From: Ailurus styani
Taxonomy: Eukaryota > Chordata > Mammalia > Carnivora > Ailuridae
DNA length: 64,000 nucleotides
Direction of reading: 5' to 3'
Assembly (NCBI GenBank): GCA_002007465.1
Contig: LNAC01000737.1
Span: forward strand, 380,990 to 444,989
Below, one piece after another: positions 56,286 through 64,000 of the stretch (positions are counted from its first letter, which is position 1; each line of letters starts with the position of its first letter). The notes beneath the pieces were generated by a model. That model saw only the letters and a program-made list of their open reading frames with translations. It was not told the origin of the DNA and searched no databases. Made by a program: the position numbers and the translations under genes.

Positions 56286-56331
56286 GTGTTTGTGTGTGTG
56301 CGTGTGTGTGTGTGTGTGTGTGCGTGTGTTT
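56286..56331. repeat. (GT)n microsatellite
   Basis: A GT repeat with a few GC interruptions. It has grown from the 3' end of the MIR fragment. Likely polymorphic. Confidence 0.95.
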
Positions 56332-56366
56332 AATGGAGAGCTTCCACCACAAGTGAAAACAAAAAT

Positions 56367-56385
56367 TTTAAAGTTTAATTTATTT

Positions 56386-56430
<45 letters not shown>

Positions 56431-56588
56431 GAGTATGGGGAGGGGCAGAGGGAGAGGGAGAGAGAGAAACTCAAGCCAACTCCACACTGAGCACAGAGTC
56501 TGACACAGGGCTCAATCTCGTGACCCTGAGATCACACCTGACCCGAAAGCAAGAGTTGGACGCTTTAAGGGACTGTGCCACCCAGCCA
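56367..56588 (-). mobile_element. Can-SINE, minus strand, with (GA)n expansion
   Basis: Reversed tail 'AATTTATTTATTTGAGAG' followed by a pure (GA) tract to about 56426, a purine body and a diverged reversed head ending 'TGTGCCACCCAGCC'. Similar flanks CACAAGTGAAAACAAAAAT (56348-56366) and CACCAAGTGAAAAAAAT (56589-56605) are probably a decayed TSD. Confidence 0.85.
56392..56427. repeat. (GA)n microsatellite inside SINE
   Basis: An uninterrupted GA tract in the reversed pyrimidine body of the SINE, analogous to the (CT)n at 16303. Confidence 0.92.
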
Positions 56589-56609
56589 CCACCAAGTGAA
56601 AAAAATATT

Positions 56610-57809
56610 TAAGCTGAGATTTTTTTTTTCTCTCTTCTTTTAGTCCATTATCTCCAAATCACAGAATAGACAGATGTCGCGGACACATAGCCAATGAGCT
56701 ATTTACAACCACAGTCTTCATCTCACTGGAAACATAATTGTTTCATTTCAAAGACAGTGCTATTTAAAGGTTATGAAGTATCTTATTGGAAAGCCCTAGT
56801 AAACATATTTTATTTCACTGAGCATTTCTGGAAAGTTACTTCAGAATTGTCTAAGATGATACAGAGCAGTTCTGCTTCAATCAAAAGAAGCAAAGGGTAA
56901 TTTAGTAGCTGTAGGTTGAAACCAAATAATGTTGCCAAAACAGTATGAAGCCTCTCACTCAGGACCTTACTTTAACCAATAGTGATAATTCTCATTTTCA
57001 GGAAAGCTAAGTCCAATTTAGGGTTTCTGAAGTTCTCCCTAAATGTACAGTTGGTTCACTTAGTGTTTAATCTTTCCCACTTCTTTGATGTATGGATTTG
57101 TTTATTTTGTAATCATTTTGTTTAAAGGCCCTCTGTGATTATTTGACTGCTATGCTCACTGTTGAAATCCTTGGGATTTCAAAACTACCTGTCACAGTCG
57201 ATCCCTAGGACCATTCTGCCAAAAGAGGATAATGGGATTAAAATACCACACACATACAAGGAATATCTAGGAATATAGTGAAGTCAATTTGAATATATAC
57301 TAAATAGAGCATAAATGCATTGGATAGAATGCAGATGTAAGTTCATTCAGACTCCAGGCTTCTCCATTCAAAGCGCCTCTTTCCTCCAGCACTAGCTGGA
57401 GGTTGCAAAGAGCTGGCTTTTGGGTAGCTCTGGAGACATCTATCTCCTTTGGGATAAATCTACGCCAGGACAACAGTTGGGTGAGAGCCTCAGGCAACAA
57501 AACACTGTTTTGGCTTTCCACATACAAAGAAATATTCTTGTAGGCTTAAGAGAAAATTGACGTGAGGCGTTTCCTCACAGCAAAGCTCTTTTGCCTTTAG
57601 GACACCATTTTCCACCTTCACACACACACCAGTTCGTCTGTTTCAAAGCAAAGGAATGCCTTCACAGTGACTGACGACGCTCCAGGAAGCAGTGTCAGGC
57701 GAAAAGGCACAGGGAAAGCTGGTAAAGTTTGCTCCCGAACAGCGACTGGCCTCAGGAACTTGACACATTTCTCATTTTGTCACTTTCCCAACTAAAATGC
57801 TTGCCACAG
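56610..57809. other. Unassigned, repeat-poor sequence
   Basis: About 1.2 kb without a recognised repeat. The part 57540-57780 is more GC-balanced with CpG-containing words (GTTCGTC, GACGACGC, GAACAGCGACTGG), unusual locally. It is a weak candidate for functional non-coding DNA. Confidence 0.4.
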
Positions 57810-57995
57810 ATTAACTCTTTGTGTCCCCTCAAAATTCATAGGTTGAAATACCATCCCCAAAGTGATGGGATTAGGAGGTGGGGACTTTGGAAGTGATTAG
57901 GTCATAAAGGTCGAGTGCTCATAAATGAGGTTAATGCCCTTTTCTCAAAGAGACCCCAGAAGGTCCCCTTACCCCCTCCATGCATTCAGGAGATT
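57810..57995 (+). repeat. MaLR/MLT1-type LTR fragment
   Basis: 'TTTGTGTCCCCTCAAAATTC', 'ATAGGTTGAAATACCATCCC', 'GATGGGATTAGGAGGTGGGG', 'AGTGATTAGGTCATAAAGGT' and 'AAAGAGACCCCAGAAGGTCC' follow a very common mammalian LTR segment (CAAAATTCATATGTTGAAATCC ... GGTATTAGGAGGTGGGGCC ... AGAGACCCCAGAGAGC). The 3' half is missing. Confidence 0.7.
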
Positions 57996-58694
57996 TTCCC
58001 TCTTTTTACTGATTTCCAATCCCATGCTGAACAGAAATTTCTAGTAAGCGGTGGGCATCATTTTGAAGTGCTGGTGTGTCCCTGATATCTCTCATCACCG
58101 TCTTTTTTTCTATGATGTCTTTTCCTCAGTTCAATGACTCTACAAGATTGCTGACGTGTTCTTTACTAAGCTGCTTCTTGGAAGGTAAACTGCCCCTGTG
58201 TGTGCTGAGGAAAACAAAAGTAGCAAGTGGAGTGACTGGGTTGACCTCAACTCCACTACTTGTGGCTTCAATGAATGTTTCTTGAGCTCCTGCTAGAACA
58301 TGTCTCCACAGCTACTTAATTACAACGGTGTTTTTCTTGGTGGTCCTTCATAACAACAAACTTCTTTCCATAATTCATTGTTTCCCTTGACAAACAGCTT
58401 TGAACCATCGTTTTATATTCATTCTTTTATAGAACTGGATCAGATAATATTATTTCATGAGCCTAATCAGGTATATCAGGAAACTAAAGAGCAGGATCTC
58501 CAACGATCCTTCCAACTCTGAAGATTAGGGCCAGCAGGGAGGTGAAGGTACCACTTATGATTTGAAGTCGTTTCATCTAGAGAAAGAAAAAAACCTCAAA
58601 GGGATTACTTAATAATTATTGGCAAGGTCTGTAAAGTATGGCATGCCCTTAGTGATGCTGATTTAAGATAGAAGATGATGAGAGGATCTAAAAT
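57996..58694. other. Unassigned non-coding stretch
   Basis: No repeat recognised. The 69-codon frame at 58076-58285 is unsupported. Confidence 0.4.
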
Positions 58695-58697
58695 CAG

Positions 58698-58930
58698 TGG
58701 TTCTCACATGTGAGGGTGCTTTTGCCCCCAGAACACACTAACAATGTTTGGAGGTAGTTTTCTCCACTTCACCTGGAGGCTTGGCAACAGTCACTACTCT
58801 GGTGTAGTGAGTGGAGGCCAGGATATGGCTGGACAGCCCCACCTCCAAACAAAGAACGTCAGCAGTGTGAGACTGACTTCTAAGGAGACTCAAGTTAGCT
58901 TGAGGGAATGGTCCCTGGAGCACTGCTTAG
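58698..58930 (+). repeat. MER20-like hAT (Charlie) element
   Basis: 'CAGTGGTTCTCACATGTGAG', 'GGTGCTTTTGCCCCCAGAAC', 'ACAATGTTTGGAGGTAGTTT', 'GTGAGTGGAGGCCAGGATAT' and 'GGACAGCCCCACCTCCAAAC' match MER20 order (CAGTGGTTCTCAACC ... GGCAATGTCTGGAGAC ... GGTAGAGGCCAGGGATGC ... GGACAGCCCCC). The right end is diverged. Confidence 0.7.
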
Positions 58931-58953
58931 AAGATTGAACTACATGATTAGGG

Positions 58954-59514
58954 GAGTTTTCCCAATTTTTTTTTTTGAAGTATAATTAACATGCAGTGTT
59001 ATATTAGTTTCACGTGTACAACATATCGATTCAACAATTCTATACATTACTCAGTACTCACCACGGCTAAGTGTAGTCACCATCTGTCACCAAACAGTGT
59101 TATTACCATCTTCTTGATTATCTTTGCTATGTTGTACTTTTAGTTCATCACGACTTATTTATTTTATAACTGGAAGTATTTCTCCCACCCTCCCCTCCCC
59201 CCTCCTCTGGTAACTACCAGATTGTTCTCTGTGTTTAAGAGTCTGTCTCCTTTTTCTTTGCCTGCTTGTTTGTTTTGTTTCTTAAATTCCACATGAGTGA
59301 AGTCATATGGTATTGTCTTTCTCTGTCTGACTTATTTCATTTGATATGGAAGATACGGAAACAACCATAGATGAATGGATAAAGAAGAGGTGGTATCTGC
59401 ATATATAATAGAATATTACTAGGGCATAGAAAGGATGACATCTCGCCATTTGCATAAATGCAGATGGACCTAGAGGGTATAATGCTATGTGATGTAATTC
59501 AGAGTTTTCCCAAT
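58954..59514 (-). mobile_element. Twin-primed (5'-inverted) L1 with 13-bp TSD
   Basis: The TSD GAGTTTTCCCAAT lies at 58954-58966 and 59502-59514. Between them, a T-run (reversed poly-A) and the antisense L1 3' UTR and ORF2 end run to about 59341 ('GAAGTATAATTAACATGCAG' ... 'TGTCTTTCTCTGTCTGACTT'). The rest (59342-59501) is ORF2 end in the opposite orientation ('AGATGAATGGATAAAGAAGA', 'AATAGAATATTACTAGGGCA', 'AATGCTATGTGATGTAATTC'). Both halves end at the same region of the element, as expected from twin priming. Confidence 0.93.
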
Positions 59515-60395
59515 CTAATGATCTAGAGAAAAATGGGTGGGGGTGTGCTAATGGTTATTCACGTTCTTTTGTCCCAAGTTGCCGATGCTATAAAATCATT
59601 ATAAACTAACAGAAACATCTTTACTTCACCGCTACATGTAGGTAAGTCAGTCTCTTCACATGTTGCTCTCCCCTTTTGACAAGACTTGGGGAAACCGGAC
59701 TTGTAGAAGGTTTCCTGAAGATCCATCTACTATACATTTTGATCTGGATTTTTTTTTCTCCTCTTCATTTTCTGAACTGATTTAACTGTGTATTAATGTT
59801 ATCTTTACTCCACTGAAGGTATCAGAAGAGATTCAGGGCATAATATATGTCATTTAGGTAATAACCCCAGTCATCATTAGATCTGAGATGTGTTCTATCT
59901 GCCCACCATGCCTTAAACTACAGACTCCATAATAACTAAATTTAACATGGAAGCATTTTCTGTTAAGTTCAGAGAAGCATTTTCTGTTGAGTTTAACACG
60001 TTTTGACCTGCTCAGTCCAAAGGAAGCCAGAAGAGAAAATTGTAAATAGATTTTTAAAAGCTTTTCAATTCAGTGCAAACAGTAATCCACATTCAGGGTT
60101 AAACCCTGAAATTCCAGAAAGATTTGAAGGTTTTATAAGGCTTACCCACCCATTATGTTAATTTCTATCTTTTTTTTTTTTTAGTATCTACCTTACATGC
60201 TTTGAAAGACAATTATCAGAGTGAAAGATATTTTTAATATCAAGATTTTGCCAGTGTATGTAGCTTATTTCACTAACTCGCAAATAGTTGTAGCCATTTG
60301 GGGCTATTATCTTTCAAACTAAATTAGATGGCAGTAAGTTGGCCAGGAGCTGTCTTCAGTGGATAAGAGTTCTCTGGTGGAACTAATTAATTATC
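59515..60395. other. Unassigned, repeat-poor sequence
   Basis: About 880 bp with no recognised element. 60175-60390 is rich in homeobox-type and GATA-like words (ATTAATTATC, AGATAT, CTATTATC). It is a weak candidate for regulatory DNA. Confidence 0.4.
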
Positions 60396-60830
60396 TAGGA
60401 CACTGTGTGACATAGCATTTAAAATCCAGAACCAAAGTTAGACTGCCTGAGTTCAAATCCAGCCTTACCGCTTCCTTTGGAGAATGGCAGAAGTGTAGCC
60501 ATGTTACTCATTTTCTCCATGTCTCAGTTCCCTTGTGTGTAAAACGGGAATAATAACCGTATCTCCCTCATAGGTAACTGTTAGAATTAAACTGGTCAAA
60601 CCAGTGATTTCCAAAGTGTGACCCACAAACCAGCAGCAACAGCCCTTATCTGGGGGCTCATTAGAAATGCAGATTTTCTGGTCCTACCCAGACCTGCTAA
60701 ATCAGAAGGCATCCGGGTAGTTCCGATGCATGCAAAAGTTTGAGAAACCAAGTTAAACTATGTAAAATATAAAATAGTAGCTGGAACATGACATGCATTC
60801 AGTATATGTTGACTATTGCTATCGGCAAAT
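60396..60830 (-). repeat. MIR (minus strand), split by a hAT element
   Basis: The left part has 'AGACTGCCTGAGTTCAAATC', 'CAGCCTTACCGCTTCCTTTG', 'CATGTCTCAGTTCCCTTGTG' and 'AACGGGAATAATAACCGTAT'. The right part (60753-60830) continues 'TTAAACTATGTAAAATATAA', 'AGCTGGAACATGACATGCAT' and 'TCAGTATATGTTGAC'. Together they form one nearly full MIR, with the DNA element at 60602-60752 between. Confidence 0.85.
60602..60752. mobile_element. Short hAT (Charlie, MER58-like) element in MIR
   Basis: Left end CAGTGATTTCCAAAGTGTGA and right end TTTGAGAAACCA resemble the CAGTGGTTCTCAAAG ... TTTGAGAACCACTG inverted repeats. Internal 'CATTAGAAATGCAGATTTTC', 'CAGACCTGCTAAATCAGAAG' and 'GATGCATGCAAAAG' match a Charlie-derived family. 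Flanks GTCAAAC and GTTAAAC are probably the decayed 8-bp TSD. Confidence 0.75.
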
Positions 60831-60899
60831 CTTTGTAAACTTTTCTAAAGCATTTTACCACTTTTTTATTTATTTTAAAACATCTTTTATAACACCCTT

Positions 60900-61092
60900 T
60901 TTTTTAAAGATTTTATTTATTTATTTGACAGAGAGATAGAGAGCACAAGTAGGCAGAGTGGCAGACAGAGGCAGAGGGAGAAGCAGACTCTCCACTGATA
61001 GGGGAGCCTGATGCAGGGCTTGATCCCAGGACTCTGGGATCATGACCTGAGCCGAAGGCAGCCGCTTAGCTGACTGAGCCACCCAGGCGCCC
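60900..61092 (-). mobile_element. Can-SINE, minus strand
   Basis: Reversed tail, body with 'GCACAAGTAGGCAGAGTGGC', and reversed head 'CTTAGCTGACTGAGCCACCC' ending AGGCGCCC. Flanks ATAACACCCTTTT and AAAACACCTATTT are a likely decayed TSD. Confidence 0.93.
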
Positions 61093-61804
61093 TAAAACAC
61101 CTATTTTTGAAACACCCTGGCTTTCATATACTCCTGGCTTTTAGTCAAGCATGAAGTGATTCACTCCTTCCACATGCCTTTCCCTTCCTGGTTTCTGGGC
61201 TTTCTTATCACTCTGTGCTGGCCTCCTGAGGCTCTCATCTTTCCTCTGTGAATTCTGTACAGGTCTTATTGCTGTGGGATGAGTTCTCATTGTTTTCTCC
61301 AGCACCTATGAGAAGGGGAATGTAACCCAATGCCAGAAAGGGCAAATACATTTTCATAGTTTCCTCTAGGAAACAGATCTGCCACTCTGTTGTTGATCCC
61401 ACTGCACAATGCCAGGAGGCGTCATTCATTCTCTATTCTATATAACCCTGCTTAAGGTGTCATCCTAAAGGACATTTTTAAGACAAATAAGGAGGAAAAA
61501 ATGATGACCCAATGGCACTGAGAAGAATATTTTGGGGAAGGTGGGTCTTTTTGGTGCTTCTCCTCAAAGTGCTAACCTCACTCATACAGCAGAGTTGGAA
61601 AGGCTCATTTGGGACTTAAACACCATGAAAAAAGCAAAGACACAATGTCATCACTTAGTGAAGAACTTCTGATGTGAAAGCCTGGTATGAGGGGCTCAGA
61701 TACCAGTGGGATTCTGTTCCTCACTAGGTTCACAAATTAATTTAACTGATAGAAAAGAGAACAGCAAGCTTCCTTCCAAAGAGTACAGAATAGAGGAAGG
61801 AGAG
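61093..61804. other. Unassigned non-coding stretch
   Basis: About 700 bp. No element recognised, no supported frame. Confidence 0.4.
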
Positions 61805-61905
61805 AGAATGCCTTTATTGTGGAAAAACCTGACAACCACCACCTCAGCCAGGTGACCTAGGTCAATATCAATAGCCAGGGATCATGTTGATAGCACACAT
61901 CTTTG
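61805..61905 (+). repeat. Old L1M 3' UTR fragment
   Basis: 'GTGGAAAAACCTGACAACCA', 'CCACCTCAGCCAGGTGACCT', 'AGGTCAATATCAATAGCCAG' and 'ATCATGTTGATAGCACACAT' match the segment seen at about 40560-40650 (AGTGGAGAAACCTGACAGACACCACC ... TCATGTTGATATCATG). Confidence 0.6.
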
Positions 61906-64000
61906 TATTTTAGATCCAATCTACACTTCTAGCTTTACTTCTTTTGTTTATATATGTCAGCCAACATGACTATAATTTTCTTAAGGTCATGTTTTACTAT
62001 GTTTACTCTTTATAGAGTCTTATACATAGGATGTGCTTAATTCTTTAAGAAATTGACAGAAAGGGAGAAGAAGAAAGGGACAGAAATAATCTTTTGGAAA
62101 AATAAATGGATTTCTTAGAAGATACAATGGATAAAATTGAGGTCATAAGATAAATGTTAAGGAAAATTTCTACCTGAAAAAACTTACCAGACATTATGGT
62201 GACAGAAATTAGTAGTGTTTCATTTATTATAAAGGATTTAGCAAATCAGTTGGATGCATTGGCTTTTAAAGGCTCTACTCAAAATATGCATACATTGAGA
62301 AGCCCAGTGGTGCAGATACCCCCCCCATAAGTACTAAGCCAACTAACTAGAACTCAACAATTCAAGAAAAGCTTTATTTGTGATTATCTGCAGAATGCTT
62401 TTCTATCATATTTTTGGCTTATCTCTTTAATTCTGAAATAGTCTAGATTTTCATGCAGATATTGCTACCCACCCGATAATCAGTCACCTTCATTGCAAAG
62501 AACACTACTTGTTCAGGTATCTCACGGAGTGCTGAGGAAAAAGAGGTTCCTCCCTAGGCCCAGACGGTTAACCGTGACTGCTGTAAGACATCATGGGAAT
62601 CCCTTTCACCTTTGCCAGTGATGGTTTAAAGGTAGGGAAGTTACTCAATTCTGGTCAACAATATGAAAGAATTTTATTAGGGGGTTTTTTGGAATGGGTT
62701 TATTTGCTCACTGTGAAGAGCCACATGGGTACAGAGCCCCCTCCTTGATTAGATATTTTCAGGTCTATATGTGCTACCTGGAACTGGGTATCTTCCTTTG
62801 ATGATGAAGGGTCAAGCCAACAAATCAAACCACAGAGGAAAGATGGAGAGAGTTTGAATGCCTAAGAATACCACTGAACTGCTAAATTAACCACTGAACT
62901 TCCTGATTTCTGTATTTTTTATTGTGCAGGAGGGTAATGAGGTTGTTGGTTGGGTATTGTTGGTTGGTATTGTATTATTTGTAATTGGAATTGTCTTAAC
63001 TTTCAGAAACTCATTCATTGTCAATAACCCCTTTAGCCACATTGGTGCCATTATTTCATTTCTACCAAATAGAAAACTTATTTGAGCATGGAAAATAAAT
63101 GACCACATTTTTCTAATTGTAATTATTTTCCATAATATAATGTTTCTGAAATCATGATACAACCTAAAATCAAATGTAAGCATTTGATATGTGACAGTGC
63201 CTTTTTTCCTTAAAAATATTATTGAATTGATGGTGCAGATTACAACAGTTGTGTTTTAAACACTAGCAAATGTGATAACAGACTCAGCTTTACCCCAAAG
63301 AAGGGAGAGAATAGAGAAAACATCTAAAGAACTTGGTTGGAATACATTTAATATGAAGTCAAAGGTTTTAATCTCAGAGTAAGATTAGGAGTTGGAGGGG
63401 CCTCAACAATTATTTAATTTGATCTTCTTTATATATACACACATACACACTCACATATGTCTATTCACATGGAAGCCTACATAAAAAAAAAGATAATCCT
63501 AGAATTGCAGAACTTAAAGAGGCAAACAAGAGCAAATATAAGGCTCCCTATTTATGGTACAGTAAGTACAGAAATGTTAATTTTGAATTGATCTGATTTA
63601 CACAGATCCCTGTAGGAAGACAACCAATCTTTTTGCTTTTATTTTTTGAAAAAAGATCTTTCTAGTGATTTTTATAAAATATGATATCTTGTAATTTCCA
63701 AGTAAATTAATCATTAGGTTGTATTTTTATTAATACAATGCAAAGAAATCATGTTCTTTCAGGCCGTTTACAATTATGACCTTTATGTGGGATTCTGGAT
63801 AGTTGTGTTATAGTGCCCTTTGTTTGGAATTTAGCCAGCAAAGGACACAGAAAAAAACCCTAAAACAGGAAGATAATATTACTAAATCTGCATTTTAATG
63901 ACTTAGAAAATGAACACAAAACACATTCTAGAAGATGATTATGATTGACTCAAAAATTGTATAAATCTCAAAAGAAAAAACTTTGCAGTCATTAAAAAAG
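61906..64000. other. Unassigned, AT-rich sequence to the window end
   Basis: About 2.1 kb. No repeat recognised apart from a short TA/CA-rich run at 63430-63460. The 98-codon minus-strand frame at 62887-63183 (with repeated TNN residues) is unsupported. The sequence runs off the window. Confidence 0.45.

Noticed and set aside
16303..56427. CT, GA and GT repeats considered as CRISPR-like or satellite arrays
   Set aside because: They are simple microsatellites arising from SINE bodies and a MIR end, with no spacer structure.
1152..61092. tRNA-like A-box and B-box sequences at the heads of the SINEs
   Set aside because: They belong to tRNA-derived Can-SINEs with the pyrimidine body and A-rich tail. 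None has a complete cloverleaf or acceptor stem, so none is called a tRNA gene.
62887..63183. 98-codon minus-strand frame
   Set aside because: AT-rich chance frame with short repeated TNN residues and no known domain.

Overview
This is a mammalian nuclear window with no gene I can support. I see no exon chain, no processed gene copy with a real coding frame, and no functional RNA gene. It reads as intergenic or deep-intronic DNA built mostly from interspersed repeats. The many tRNA-Lys-derived SINEs have the carnivore Can-SINE (SINEC) structure: a head like 'GGGCGCCTGGGTGGCTCAG', a pyrimidine-rich body, and a tail of AAATAAATAAATAAAATCTTT. That points to a carnivoran. The wording of the youngest SINE bodies ('CTGCCTGCCTCTCTGCCTAC') and of the youngest L1 3' ends suggests a caniform and probably a mustelid. 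That last step is inference.

Layout. 1-5.8 kb: an old MIR split by a SINE, a SINE with a duplicated head, a MaLR-type LTR, and a retroviral-LTR-like composite cut by a young minus-strand L1 that contains a 125-bp assembly gap. 5.6-11.3 kb: a 125-bp L1 stub, a SINE next to a 1.2-kb L1 3' end, another L1 3' end, and two clean SINEs. 13-15.4 kb: ancient L2, MER5-like and MIR remnants. 15.6-21.1 kb and 24.0-27.2 kb: long, decayed plus-strand L1s carrying ORF1/ORF2 relics, each broken by later SINE or L1 insertions. 28-29.9 kb: older L1 relics. 31.2-32.1 kb: an ERVL-type LTR. 33.7-34.2 kb: a MIR split by an L1. 34.2-36.1 kb: repeat-poor unique sequence. 36.1-41.0 kb: an old HAL1/L1M-type region with one SINE. 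43.26-44.18 kb: nested Tigger DNA transposons. 44.2-52.6 kb: mostly unique sequence with two SINEs and L2 traces. 52.6-55.4 kb: a third L1 ORF2-to-3'-end block with a nested SINE. 56-64 kb: MIR, a GT microsatellite, a SINE, an LTR fragment, MER20, a twin-primed L1, and a hAT element inside a MIR.

The window is best read as a record of retrotransposition. At least ten insertions keep identifiable target-site duplications (TSDs). Several nestings give relative ages (SINE in L1, L1 in L1, L1 in LTR, hAT in MIR, Tigger in Tigger). The most unusual items are a complete twin-primed inverted L1 with a 13-bp TSD, two apparent tail-only insertions (an A/T-rich insert bounded by a 12-15-bp TSD), two very short L1 stubs from one young subfamily, and a dispersed 40-bp duplication exactly 1,380 bp apart. 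All four reverse-transcriptase active-site motifs present are mutated, so nothing here could drive retrotransposition. I found no new biological system. Repeat subfamily names come from remembered consensus features, not a database search.
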